A DNA stretch of 64,000 nt from Epiperipatus broadwayi (taxonomy: Eukaryota; Onychophora; Udeonychophora; Euonychophora; Peripatidae). The notes below the pieces were generated by a model. That model worked only from the letters and a program-made list of their open reading frames with translations, made no database searches and was not told the DNA's origin. The stretch is from positions 124,001 through 188,000 of the forward strand of contig JAQFVV010006642.1 in assembly GCA_028023455.1 (NCBI GenBank). Reading direction: 5' to 3'. A program made the translations under genes and the position numbers. Shown piece after piece: positions 12,679-24,129 of this stretch (the stretch's first letter is position 1; every line of letters begins with the position of its first letter).

Positions 12679-12820
12679 ATATATATATATATATATATGT
12701 AAAAGTTGGATCTTTAACAATGCATATCTGCCTACTATATAAATTTTTCAGGTTCCAATAGTCTAGTGGTGCCCTGTATGGCAGATATGGAAGATTCCAC
12801 TATTTCCCCAACTGTTATTA
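10779..12820 (+). repeat. family A 3' LTR-like repeat
   Basis: This is the second copy of the family A LTR. It starts TGTAACGGGCACACACAC and aligns with 7078-9068 over its full length. Its extra length is largely an expanded (TA)n run at about 12,630-12,697. The terminal segment 'ggttccaatagtctagtggt' matches the 5' copy end near 9001. Confidence 0.65.
12628..12698. repeat. (TA)n microsatellite
   Basis: An almost uninterrupted AT dinucleotide run lies inside the right family A LTR. The homologous place in the left LTR has only a few TA units, so it expanded after insertion. Confidence 0.9.
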
Positions 12821-13084
12821 TATATATATATAGTATTATTTCCAGGAGCTTCCATGTAGTAAAAATATAATAGCTAAATAGCTGAGGATTCATAACAATA
12901 ACAAGTTCTTTCCACAGAGCTTCTTCTTTCTCAAATCATAAGAATGCATGTGGTGAAATTTAAAATCATTATTTTTTTTCTCTACTATTTTCTTTTCATT
13001 TTCAGATTCTATTGGTTGAGAAGTTTGAAAAATATTTTACCATCTAATAGCTTTTTCCAAATATTGTTAAATTTTTCAATTCAC

Positions 13085-13830
13085 ATTTTTTCTTTATGCT
13101 CTTGGGTCTTTTAAAAATCTGTATAGCTTCTCTTAGCAATCTCTGGTCATATAGTTCCATTTTTGCCAGAATGTGTGTTTTATTAAAATTGATGTCATGG
13201 TTAGTTAATTTAATGTATCACCAAATGACTGATGAGTTAGATTTGTTTCTAACTGCCAAAATATGTTCTTCCTTTTTTATATTTATTCAACAAATGGTAT
13301 GTTATATGTATGAATGGGAACTAACTCATGGAATTTTATATACAATATGGCACTCTGAAGAAATTTTATCTTTAGGATGGGAAAATACATCATTAATTTT
13401 TTTAAATGTAGTAGAAATTGTGTGGATATTATTTTTCTTTAAAACATTACCAATTTTATTAGTTACATTTTTTATATTTCTGAGAGAAATATCTTAATTT
13501 CTGAAGTATCGAAATCTTTTTTCTTATTATATAAAAAGCACTATTAATGATCCTGTGACCAAAACCATTATGGAGAAGGCTTTTTTTTAGTAGCAGATAT
13601 ATCTTGATGAAAATGGATGTCATCAGAAATTCTTTTAGTTCTGTCTAAAATTGTCTTTGCCAATTAAGAATAATTGTGCTGGATGATAATGAAAAGAAAA
13701 ATGTAGACATCTCCCCATGTGTGTTTGCTTTCTATACATACCAAGGGATAAAAACATCCTTTCTTTTAATTAAAACATCTAAAAATAGAAGCTGATTAAT
13801 ATTTTTTATTTTCATACATAATTTATTAAA
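13085..13830 (-). pseudogene. Penelope-like element relic (RT end plus GIY-YIG-like region)
   Basis: Translating the minus strand gives text typical of the C-terminal half of Penelope-like elements. FLDVLIKRK lies near 13,785-13,759, matching the region after the RT palm. Downstream comes a region with SECHIVYKIP near 13,345-13,316, as at the start of a GIY-YIG endonuclease. HILAKMELY and LREAIQIFKRP, the usual C-terminal end, follow near 13,170-13,105. Stops and frame changes interrupt it repeatedly. The long plus-strand ORF at 13,096-13,497 is antisense to this and has no meaning. The identification rests on remembered family features, not a search. Confidence 0.55.
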
Positions 13831-14391
13831 TGATAACATTTATAAAAAAATATAGAGATCCTATGACATATCTTGAAAAAAACCCCCATAAAACATTAAT
13901 TTATGCAACTGATTTAAATGTAAAAACTAAGATCTATTTTACCCCTAGAAAAAAATCTTTTATCCAAAATTATATAGTTTGCCAAAATTCCACAATTCAG
14001 ATATTGCATTGAGATCCATTGTAAGTGCAGTTGGTTCATCAATCCAGATGCTCACCATTCACTAAAGATTTCTTTAGTATTATTTTAGTCAATTATTTTA
14101 AAAGAAGTTCAAATAATGATAATTTTCACTAGCCTGAAATGTATTAAGTATTAGCATAACAATTTAACTTTTAACTTAAATAATGCTGATATTAAAGACA
14201 TAAAGCTTGTTTTCATCATTATAAAAGTTTAGTTTTAATTAAAATTTCCTTACATGAATAGGATAGGCAAACATGGGGAAGGATATTTGTGTGTCAGATA
14301 AGCCAAGTATTAAATTTTCTTTAAGCATTGTCTTAAGTTTGTGATATTATTTCAGACTGTTTTATATATTGAGATGGTTATTTGTCTCATG

Positions 14392-14767
14392 GCATACAAT
14401 AGGGGTCCCCAACTCTATGCCCGCTGGCCATCTGAACATGATAAAAAATTATTTATCTGATACAAATAAATTTAATTTTTAAAATTTCTTATAAATTATT
14501 GTATTATATTGTAATCAAATTATAGGGCACACTATACTTTTACTGTGTAAAAATATAAATGTTAATTTTATGTTAAAATTTTATTTTTGAAATAAATATT
14601 TTTTTGTACATTATGTGTATTATTAACAATATCCAACTATAAATTTACATTGAAAAAATAAGTGGTGCCCACCATCTGATTGAAAAAAATAAATGGTGCC
14701 TGACACCTGGCAGGTATTATAGAATGTGCTCTTAAGTGGAAAAAGGTTGGGGACCCCTGGCATACAA
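14392..14767. mobile_element. hAT-type MITE with 8-bp target-site duplication
   Basis: The element spans 14,400-14,759 (360 bp). Its ends are inverted repeats: left taggggtccccaac, and right, read inward, caggggtccccaac. The 8-mer gcatacaa flanks it at 14,392-14,399 and 14,760-14,767. CAGGGGTCCCCAAC-type ends with 8-bp duplications are characteristic of hAT transposons. There is no transposase frame; the interior is AT-rich, with two short related 'tggtgcc' segments near the right end. It must have been moved by a transposase encoded elsewhere. Confidence 0.88.
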
Positions 14768-15611
14768 CAACATAGTAGTAGGAGTATATATATAAGAGAT
14801 GAATGGCAAAGTAGAAATAAACACAAACAATATTTGTGGATATTTTCTGCATTACACTAAAATAACAGTTAATGATTAAATAATTTTGAATTTGAAAACA
14901 AATTACTATAAATTAAACATTTTAAAATGGTCTAATTAATATTTTATTAATTCTGATTTTGAAATTAAAACAAGCATGTTTTTATGTTACAATATATATA
15001 CTGGTAATTATAGAATTCCACTATCATTTTTGATTAAATAAATTTTAATTAAAACTTGTGTAACATATTTTTAAAAAAAATCCTAGAAAGTTGTTCTTGA
15101 AAGGAATAAGGTGAATTGAAAATAGTCATTAACTTTTTTCAATAAAGATTAAGAAAACTTACTTTGATTACTGTGCTTTTTTTAAAATTCCATACTGATT
15201 ATAAAAAGATGTGGAAGAAATATCAGAGGGGCGTTGTTACAGATTATGACAGCACAATGGCCATGGAATTATAACTGAAAGCAAGAGACAGTGGATACAG
15301 TTGCTGATACTAATGTAACAATGATAGAGTTTGGATTCATGTGGAACTAAAGGGTTGGCTTTTCTGTGCTCCATAGCCTATAAAGTGTAGTAGATGGCTG
15401 ACATGCCTGAAGTCCATCAAATGAAAAAGATTAAATGGAGTGATTAAATGTCAACTTTTACCATACTATATCATTCCTGAAGATGATAATAAAGCCAATC
15501 TACTGTTTTAAAAGGGACCAACTTACCAAGAGAGTCCATTAGTTTGCTGAAGAATTAGATTTTATGTGTACTGTTTTATTTATCTGTAAAGAAGCATAGA
15601 AAAAGTTACTG

Positions 15612-15678
<67 letters not shown>

Positions 15679-16631
15679 GTAACTTATGAGTAGAGTGTGT
15701 TATGTATATTGAAAATAATATTATTTTATTCTTAAAAATGAAGTAAAATGCATTACCAGTATATTTTATTAAAAAAGGAAAATTTCAAAAATCTTTTTAT
15801 ATTTAACAAAAGAACTCGCTGAAATATTTTTAAAGATCTTTATTGTTGTGATTTTTGTTAAACAGATATCTATGTCTACTATTTAAAATGCACCTCATTG
15901 CGACGATCTTATTATTATTAATATATATTCATTAGCTATCCCACACACGTCTGCCACTTTATAAACTAAATTAATAATTATATTTTTGTACAAATGTAAT
16001 GTTTCATTATCAAAGTATGTTTATTTTTCAAGTCTGTTAAATGCTATTTTTTTCTTTCTGGGGGTGTAGTGGCAGTTCAATATTATATTTCGTAATAGCA
16101 CTAAATATTATATTCATTGTTATAGTACATATCATTGGCATAGCCACAACTATCAGTAAAGTCATCTATTAAATGTAATTTTTAATATATAAATCAAACG
16201 TAATATTATTTCTCTAGGACCCACTGTTATGTAATCTTAATGAGGCCAATGATCAATCAATGATGACGTGCATTTACGTATGTTTTGTTAAAATAATAAA
16301 CCTTAAATATATATATTATAACATTTCTGAATCAATGTATTTTCTTTTATTTAAGTTAATATTTTATTAATAAGTTATGCTTCTACTGACTATATGATCT
16401 CCGCTAATATATAATTAATATGATAGATTACGATCTTTTAATTGCTTCTAAACTGTGTTTCATACAAAATATCCCATCATTAAACTTAACTTAGAGTCTT
16501 TTTGTGTCTCTGATGTGCAATGCCAGTGGTGAGAGATGAAATTAGATCGATATCATTGGGATTGTTGCTCATAAGTTGGTAGATTGGGGAAATGGGCAAA
16601 TAGGGCAGAATTCATGAGTGTTCCTGATTTA
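14768..16631. other. AT-rich intergenic DNA with a (TA)n run
   Basis: No gene was recognised. A long pure (TA)n run lies at about 15,618-15,674. The part at 15,200-15,560 is somewhat less AT-rich and may be an old repeat, but I could not match it to anything in the window. Confidence 0.5.
15618..15674. repeat. (TA)n microsatellite
   Basis: An uninterrupted AT dinucleotide run of nearly 60 bp. Confidence 0.9.
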
Positions 16632-16634
16632 TGT

Positions 16635-16640
<6 letters not shown>

Positions 16641-16671
<31 letters not shown>
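16641..16671. repeat. (TA)n microsatellite
   Basis: A short AT dinucleotide run near the possible outer end of the family B element. Confidence 0.85.
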
Positions 16672-16674
<3 letters not shown>

Positions 16675-16789
16675 GATATTGCTACTTAAGATGGCAAAAT
16701 ACGCTGAAACTGGCTATATCAAAGGATATTAATCTTCAATTTTATATAGGCATTTTTAAAATTTTGTAGTTTTATTCTAGTAGATCGAG

Positions 16790-18339
16790 CAAAGTTAATA
16801 TCCACAATCGGATCAAGCTATGCAATGCATAATGTGATCACATTTCTAGATCATGGCCCACCTCGGCTCCTAAATTCAAACCCCTATTATCCAAACAATT
16901 TATTTGTTTCAGAGTAAACCCCGGGCACCAGCTAGTCTAAGACTAACTAACATGTTTGGACAGTAGATCCATAATCCAGCACTCAAAAAATCCGTTATCT
17001 AGCTCAGTCTATTTTCTAATTCAATAACAAAATATAGTTTCAATTAGTGGTGAAAGAATTGACTGACAAAATAAAGTTTTAGTTTATAAAGACAATTTAT
17101 TTTAATTAACATTTACTAAACTAGTTTTAAATATTTTATAAATCTTATTTAACTATTATAACACAAGCACATTTATAATTTACACACTATAATATCTTAG
17201 GAAAAAGCATTAAATAATATTTGAAATTTAAAATATAATGAAATCAATATACTAGCATATGGATACACACAACATTTTAAACACACATATTAATAGTTCA
17301 TATATGTATGCAATAGAGTTCTTAAACTTGACTCTTGAGGTTTTACAAATGTGATGGCTACTTTAGAAATGAGTATATGAAAATGTTATTACCTAGGATT
17401 TTGAGCATGGGTACTTTTTGTTGTTTGCTGCTTCTAATGATGTATTTCTAACCAGTTAGATTTGAAGTTTTTTTGTGGAGATTTGATGCTGATTATTCCA
17501 AAGCATTTCCTTTAAGACAATTAGATACTAAGTGGTTTCAGGTTGTTACACAGGCATCACTTAAGATCGGGAGATTGGCTGTTTTCATCGGACTTCAGGC
17601 TGGTGAAAGTCGTATATTTTCTGAGGTTTTAACACTAAATTCTTGATTCTGGATCCATAATAAACTGACTGATATAACTCTCTCTCAAATGCAACTTAAT
17701 TTCAACTCAAACTCAACTTTAATGTGACTCTAATGCAACTCTGATGCAACTAACTTGTCTGATTGTCCGATATCCTCCAGCTATACCTGTTGTCGAAATT
17801 CCTTTGATAATCCTTTAACCATGTGTTTTTGAAGATCATTTAATTAGTAGTCATGCAAATGTGTTGTTTTATATTTTTAATTAGTAGCCACCACTAAGTG
17901 TTTTTTTAATTTTTTTTTTTAGCTTTCATTTATTTTTTAATATTCAATATGCATACATTATATTTACAGTCATACACACATATATAATTTGAGATCCACT
18001 CACTATTTAGTTTTAAGATGACTTTTTTTCTTTAACTTAAATAAAAGACATTTCTGTTTTAAACTCTTAACTTATATTTCAAATAATAATAATAAGAAAA
18101 AAACTGTTTACTTCTTTTATAAAACTTTTAACTTGATGTTTCTAAAAAAAAAACACTCTCCACTTTTAATTAAATAACTGTAACTTTTATTTCAACAACA
18201 CAAACTTTTTACACTTACAAAAACAAACTGCAACAAAACTCTTAAACTTTTAATTTGACGTTTTTCTTTTATGAAAGATTTTTATTTTAATATTTTTTTT
18301 TAAAACAAAATTATTATGTGCCAACATAATGTTGGTACA
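16790..18339 (-). repeat. family B LTR-like repeat, copy 1 (3' side)
   Basis: This aligns with 20,995-22,621 from 'cgagcaaagt' to 'atgttggtaca'. Shared landmarks include 'agctatgcaatgcataa', 'ccagctagtctaagacta', 'gactcttgaggtttta' and 'ggatccataataaactgac'. Scattered substitutions indicate an old pair. Confidence 0.7.
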
Positions 18340-18969
18340 TTACACTGTCCTCTGTTTGGGAATAAAATGCATCATTTTTGACCATTTTATCTCTGACAAC
18401 TTTAATTCTTAATTCGAAATATTTATTATTTTCTAAATTTGATTTTTAATATCTTTCCCTTTACATGTTAAGGGCAATCTTCAATTATACTTTACTTCTT
18501 TCTATGCTGGCAACATTGCTTACAATGGTCTTAGTCCTGGATAATGACCATGAGGACAGCATTTTTTGTGATGCAAGGATCTTTGGAAATGAGACAGATG
18601 CAGATTTGCTGGCTTATATCGACTTACACATAGGAAAATGAAGCTTTGCGTGCTGGATCTTTTGACCAGACTTTGAAAAAGAAAAGGTCACTGTGAAGGA
18701 TTTATCAACTGTCCATTTTCATCTTATGCTTCGGAAATGTGGTACAAGATATGTGGGTTCTTTCCTGAAGAAATGATTTGCAGCTTATTCTGGTTGTCCC
18801 CAGTGTGCATTTTAAAAGAAGTATGATCCCTGATAAGTCCCTTAAAAGTATTAAATTTTATCCAGCCAACAGCTTTAACTTATCCTTACCTAAAACTTAT
18901 TTCAATACTACCCTCATTCCCTTTAATTTCAAATCCTTATACATTCCTAATATAACTTAGATTGACCGT

Positions 18970-19160
18970 TTAGTCTAACCTTTACAAATATTATTTTAAC
19001 ATATTTACTTATATTACACTAATCTTACAAGATTATTCTTAAACCATTACGAACATTATTTTTAAATATTTATTTAATCTTACAGTACTATTCTAAACTA
19101 TCACGGACATTAGTTTACATATTTATTTATATTAGGATAATATTTTTTAAACCATTACTT
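18970..19160. repeat. imperfect tandem repeat, about 60-75 bp unit
   Basis: Segments of the form 'aatcttac...attattcttaaaccattacgaacatta' recur two to three times with substitutions. It is very AT-rich, so the pattern is weak. Confidence 0.3.
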
Positions 19161-20040
19161 TAACTTCTTTATTTAACTTGCATGAATTCAGAGAAAAAAC
19201 TTTTACTTTATTACAATTCATTATTATACAGATATTTTTATTTATTTTGATTACTTTAAACCATTTATTTATTTCTTTTTCTTAACTTGCCTATCTTGAA
19301 AACCAACTTTTATTTTATTACGTTACTTTATTTATTATTTCTACAGATATGTTATATCTATTTACTTAACTTGCTTCTATTTGTGTATTTCCATTATCTT
19401 ATTCATTTATTTAATCCTACAAACTTTACTTCTAAACCATTAACTTAACCCATTTATTTAACTTAATTTTATTGATTTTTTTTATTTGAACTGTTTATTT
19501 ACGATCATTTCTTCTTAATTAATATGTGCGTGACAGGAAAAAAAATCTTTTTTTCAATGAAGCCTCCTTGTTACTATTTTACCACACAATTCATCATTTT
19601 AAATAGCAAAATTCTGATTCAGGCTTATCACCTATGTCTAATAATTATATTAAACTCATAGTCAATTTCCGGTCCTTATTGTTTCCATTTACTTTAATAT
19701 TCCATCCCCTAACAAACTCCTAAACTATGTCAGGTAGTTTTTTCTTTCTTTCTACTAACTTTGTAGTATAAATGAATTTTCCTCTCTTGTCTATCTCTCA
19801 CTTATAATTTATTATTTTATCTCTTTCCCATTCTGTTCTATTTTCTGCCTTATAAATCAGAAAAGTTTTATATTTAGCAACACTCCGTATTACTTCAAAC
19901 TGAAAATATTTTTTCCTACGCTTTCTTTTTGTTTTAAATCTACATTTAAAATGAACACGAACTTTTACTTTAACCTTTTTAAATTTTTGTGAAAACTTTT
20001 CAACGCTATCTTCTACCTTGAACTTATGTCTCTCTTCTAT

Positions 20041-20490
20041 TTATTGATTTACATTTGTTTCTACTTTATCTGTTGCAATGCTATCTGATCCTAATTCAAT
20101 TTTTATGTTTTTTATCATCTCAACTTTCTGACTTTCTTTAATTAAATCTAACTCTATAATTTCTTGGTTCTTCTTTACCTTTCCTGCTATGTCGCATCTC
20201 ATTTTTATTATTTCTCTAATCATTTCTACTTTGATTTCTTGCAGGCTTTGTTTGAGTTCCTTACACAATTCTTCCTTCAGTTCAGCTTTAAACTCTTGCC
20301 AACTTTGCTTGAATTCTTGTCGCATTTCTGCTTTGAGCTCTTGTTGGCTCTTCTTGAATTCCTGACACAATTCTTCTTTGAGCTCTTGCTGACTTTGCTT
20401 GATTTCTCCCCTGAATTCTTGCATCATATTCATCACCATTTTCATCATCATCTGTGTCTCAGATATCTTTTCTTTTTTTATTTCCTCCAT
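20041..20490 (-). CDS. coiled-coil protein ORF inside family B element
   Basis: This frame of 149 codons starts at an ATG (minus strand, 20,490). The product is highly charged and almost free of Pro and Gly. It contains four or five repeats of a Q-E-L/F-K-x-E-L/M-x-x-E-F/L-K-x-S pattern between residues 30 and 95, predicting a long coiled coil. It has no signal peptide, zinc knuckle or enzymatic motif. It lies downstream of a primer-site-like sequence, where gag would start, and coiled-coil N-terminal regions are seen in some gypsy-type Gag proteins, so a truncated Gag is the best guess. It could also be a chance ORF expanded by internal repeats. The open frame on the opposite strand (20,164-20,520) is its shadow. 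Confidence 0.45.
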   Translation of the reverse strand: MEEIKKEKISETQMMMKMVMNMMQEFRGEIKQSQQELKEELCQEFKKSQQELKAEMRQEFKQSWQEFKAELKEELCKELKQSLQEIKVEMIREIIKMRCDIAGKVKKNQEIIELDLIKESQKVEMIKNIKIELGSDSIATDKVETNVNQ

Positions 20491-20834
20491 TTTTTTGAAA
20501 CAATATTTTTTTTTATTTGACTAAATTTAAATACGAACAGTTTATTTATTTCTTACTAAAGTGAAAACATATGGCCAACTCCACCTCCTTGTTCTTTTCT
20601 CTACCCATTCATAATGCTTTAGCTCCACCCAAAATATCTGTCTTTAATTTAACAGAATGATTTATTTTAAATAGCATAAATCTCAAATCTCTTTTCATTT
20701 AAAGAAAAAAAAAGTTTTCAGTCAATTCTTTTTTTAAAATTAAACCACTTTAACATACGTAATTTAGCTTTTGTATAAAAAGAAATTTTTCAAACAGGAA
20801 ACTAAGTATTTAATTACTATTGTTTCTTAGGTCC

Positions 20835-20857
20835 AACCCCAATGTTGGGAAAAGCCA
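20835..20857 (-). other. candidate primer-binding site of family B, tRNA-Lys type
   Basis: On the minus strand TGGCTTTTCCCAACATTGGGG starts four bases after the GGTACA end of the LTR. It keeps the CCCAAC-T-GGGG frame of the tRNA-Lys primer site, with CpG loss and small insertions. Its position immediately inside the LTR supports the call. Confidence 0.5.
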
Positions 20858-20861
20858 TTTA

Positions 20862-22621
20862 TGTACCGGGTTCGATTCGATGATGATCCCACTTAGTCTG
20901 TAAATAGGTTTAGCTGGTTTCAACCTTATTTATAATACATTTTATAATCTTATTTAATTAAAAATATTACGTGAACAAACCGACAAACTGGCATGTTCGA
21001 GCAAAGTGGAAAATATTATTGACGGCTTTAGCTGTAAATAATACCGATGATCAGATTGAGCTATGCAATGCATAACACGATCACATTTCCAGATCATGTC
21101 CCACCTTGGCTGCTAGATTCAAACCCCTACTATCCAAGCACTTTATTTGTTTTGGAGTAAACCCTGGGCGCCAGCTAGTCTAAGACTAACATGTTTGGAC
21201 AGTAGATCCATAATCCAGTACTCCAAAAATCTCTTAACTGGCTTAGTCTATTTTCTAATTCAATAACAAAATATAGTTTCAATTAGTGGTGAAAGAATTG
21301 ACTGACAAAATAAAGTTTTAGTTTATGAAGACAATTTATTTTAATTAACATTTATTAAACTAGTTTTAAATATTTTATAAATCTTATTTAAGTATTATAA
21401 CACACGCACATTTATAATTTACACACTATAATATCTTAGGAGAAAGCATGAAATAATATTTGAAATTTAAAATACAATGAAATCAATATACTAGCACATG
21501 GATACACACAACATTTTAAACACATATATTAATAGTTCGTATATGTATGCAATAGAGTTCTTAAACTTGACTCTTGAGGTTTTATGAATGCGATGGCTAC
21601 TTTAGAAATGAGTATAAGAAAATGTTATTACCTAGGATTTTGAACGTGGATACTTCTTGCTGTCTGCTGCTTCTAATGAAGTATTTCTAACTGGCTAGAT
21701 TTGAAGTTTTCTTGTGAAAATTTGATGCTGATTATTCTGAAGCATTTCCTTTAAGACAGTTGGATACTGAGTGGCTTCAGGTTGTTATGCAGGCATCACT
21801 TTAAGATTGGGAGTTTGGCAGTTTTCATCAGACTTCAGGCTGGAGAAGGTCGTATGTTTTCTGAGGTTTTAACACTGTATTCTTGATTCTGGATCCATAA
21901 TAAACTGACTGATATAACTCTCTCTCAGATGCAACTTAAACTCAACTCGAACTCAACTTTAACATGACTCTAATGCAACTCTGATGCAACTAACTCGACT
22001 GACTGTCTGATAAAAAATTGGCTATTTATACATATGATGTGTTGTCATTTTGATATCCTCCAACTACACTTGTTGTCAAAATTCCTTTTATAATTCTTTA
22101 ACCATGTGGTTTTGAAGATTGTTTAATTAATCCATGCAAACGTGTTGTTTTATATTTTTAATTAGTAGCCACGCTGAGTGTTTTTTTAATTTTTTTTTAG
22201 CTTTCATTTATTTTTTAATATTCAATATGCATACATTATATTTACAGACACACACACATATATAATTTGAGATCCACTCACTATTTAGTATTAAGATGTC
22301 TTTTTTCTTTAACTTAAATAGAAGAGATTTATGGTTTAAACTTTTAACTTATATTTCAAATAATAATAATAAGAAAAAAACTCTTTACTTCTTTTATAAA
22401 ACTTTTAACTTGACATTTCTAAAGAAACCCCCTTCCCCCTTTTAATTAAATAACTATAACTTTTATTTAACAGCACTTAGACTTTTAATTTTATGCTTAT
22501 GAAAACAAACTGCAATAAAACTCTTAAACTTTTAATTTTATATTTTTCTTTTACGAAAGATTTTTATTTTAATAATTTTTTTTAAAACAAAATTATTATG
22601 TGCCCACACAATGTTGGTACA
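20862..22621 (-). repeat. family B LTR-like repeat, copy 2 (5' side)
   Basis: On the minus strand this runs from TGTACCAACATTGTG (22,621) to GGTACA (20,862), about 1.76 kb. The part from 20,995 upward is shared with copy 1. The inner 130 bp are assigned only because of the terminal GGTACA and the adjoining primer-like site. Confidence 0.6.
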
Positions 22622-23659
22622 ATATATATATATACACACATGTTTTCTAATATGGGGGGTTAAGAGTCTATTTGTTATTGTCCTATATTTTTTCAGTCAT
22701 TGGATCCAATGCATAGCATATAGGCTTAATTTTTGTAATAGTCTGAATGTGTGAGTATGTATTGTAGATTAGGGCTATTGTATTATTGATTGTTTCTTCA
22801 ATGGAAGTGTGAAATATATATGTACACACACCTGAATAAATTGTCAAGCCATTATCAAATTTTAGAGATTAACTAATACTATATAAAAAAAACTTTTTAG
22901 CAAAGTGTAATATTTAAACTATCAGTTGTCATATGTACTATATGCTTGCATGAAAAGAAACTATTACTCTTCAAACTCTGTTATATAATATATCATTATA
23001 TTTGAACTCTGGAGTATTTAAACTTTACAATTGAATTATATATTATGCTTTGTTAAATTGTTAATAAACCTTGCTTTCTTTACTGTTACATTTGTCCAGC
23101 ATTCTCTGCTCTGCCAATTGCTATTTGCCAAGAATCTCTGCTCTCTATAATCTAACAGGATTCCAGAAATCTGAGTAATGTTACAGCTGTGGTAGACATT
23201 TATACTTGATATCCTCACAAATAAGCTATAAATTTTTTAGGCTACAGATCTAATGGTATATCCCTCAGAAGATGGATATTAAATGCCTACTGTCCATTGC
23301 AATACATATATATCATTAAAAACAGTCAACACTTAAACAATCCTAATATCAGTAACAATCAACATTTTCAAACCGTTGTCAAGGCAACCTTTTTTTAACA
23401 ATATATGTGTATAAAAATCTGATAATGTGAAAGAGAAATGAATAAAAATAAATATTATTTTTTCATCATAATTATTATTATTCTGGCAGTCATTTTACAA
23501 GTCTACATTCTATGAAACTAAGTAGCAGTTATATGCATTTTCTTCAGGAAATGAGAATTATTAGCCACTATCACTACCTAGAGTTAAAATTTTGCTATGA
23601 ATAAAAATACCCAGAAAGCCCCACAATATTAAAGCTATTATAATTTTACCTTTTTTACT
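22622..23659. other. AT-rich intergenic DNA, nothing recognised
   Basis: Short TA and CA runs occur near 22,622. A 60-codon minus frame at 23,036-23,218 has no recognisable motif. Confidence 0.45.
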
Positions 23660-23661
23660 GC

Positions 23662-23805
23662 CTTATTTATTACTTTTTACAATGTTTTTTACAACCCACT
23701 ATTAAGATTTGAAAATGTAAGTAGAAGTTCTGAAGAAGATTGCTGGAGCAATCGAAACCATCAATAGTGGGTTGTAAAAAGCATTGTAAAAAGTAATAAA
23801 AACAA
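23662..23805. repeat. hairpin with hammerhead-like core in the loop
   Basis: The left arm 'tactttttacaatg...ttacaacccactatt' (about 23,665-23,704) pairs with 'aatagtgggttgtaaaaagc...' (about 23,766-23,803) with a single mismatch region. The loop contains ctgaaga, then a self-complementary gattgct/agcaatc, then gaaac. That order (CUGANGA, stem, GAAA) is that of a hammerhead ribozyme core, which occurs in Penelope-like and other retroelements. There is one extra base before the stem, and I could not form stem I, so catalytic function is doubtful. It may be a small foldback element. Confidence 0.5.
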
Positions 23806-24129
23806 AAATGATCTTAATATTAAAGCTAAGGAGACATTAAAACAGTTTTTCTTAATGTTCTCTGTGTTCTTATAGTATTTTCAATCAGAAACATCAAAAC
23901 TTATAAAAAGAAATACATTTTCTACTAATTTATGACTTCTTAAAATAGCAACAACAATCATAAATAATAAGTATGGATTCTACTCAAACTAAGAATAAGA
24001 AATAGTATTCTGATATAATCGTGATATTTTAATGATTAACTTTGAAAAAAAGGAATTCTCACAATTATTTTAATTAACAGTACATAAAGCAAATTCAGTG
24101 ACTAAAACATAATTTTTCCAGAAATGCCC

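Larger units (their letters stand above)
7078..12820 (+). mobile_element. family A LTR element without pol (LARD-like)
   Basis: Two direct repeats of about 2 kb (7078-9068 and 10,779-12,820) bracket about 1.7 kb. Both begin TGTAA(T/C)GGGCACACAC, and the left copy is followed by a primer-site-like TGGCACCAACATGGAGTG. This fits an LTR retroelement on the plus strand, with flanking 'tatat' on both sides as a weak target duplication. No gag, protease, polymerase or integrase frame is present in the interior, so it would be non-autonomous or internally replaced. Most of the interior is the palindromic repeat at 9306-10,312. A plain segmental duplication is the alternative. A third, diverged piece lies at 43.8-44.8 kb. 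Confidence 0.6.
16632..22621 (-). mobile_element. family B LTR-type element, minus strand, with coiled-coil ORF
   Basis: Direct repeats (16,790-18,339 and 20,995-22,621) flank about 2.7 kb. On the minus strand both repeats start TGTACCAACATT(G/A)TG. The upstream one can be extended to a matching GGTACA end at 20,862, followed after four bases by a tRNA-Lys-like primer site. The interior lacks reverse transcriptase or integrase and holds one 149-codon coiled-coil ORF about 350 bp past the primer site, where gag would lie. The B1 copy may extend to TGTACA at 16,632, but 16,632-16,789 does not align convincingly with 20,862-20,994. A non-autonomous gypsy-like element is the best reading; a segmental duplication is the alternative. 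Confidence 0.55.

Noticed and set aside
13096-13497. 133-codon plus-strand ORF, hydrophobic
   Set aside because: The opposite strand reads as a Penelope-like element end; the plus ORF is its antisense shadow.
20164-20520. 118-codon plus-strand ORF rich in Phe and Leu
   Set aside because: It is the complement of the Glu/Lys-rich coiled-coil ORF at 20,041-20,490; the composition is fully explained by that.
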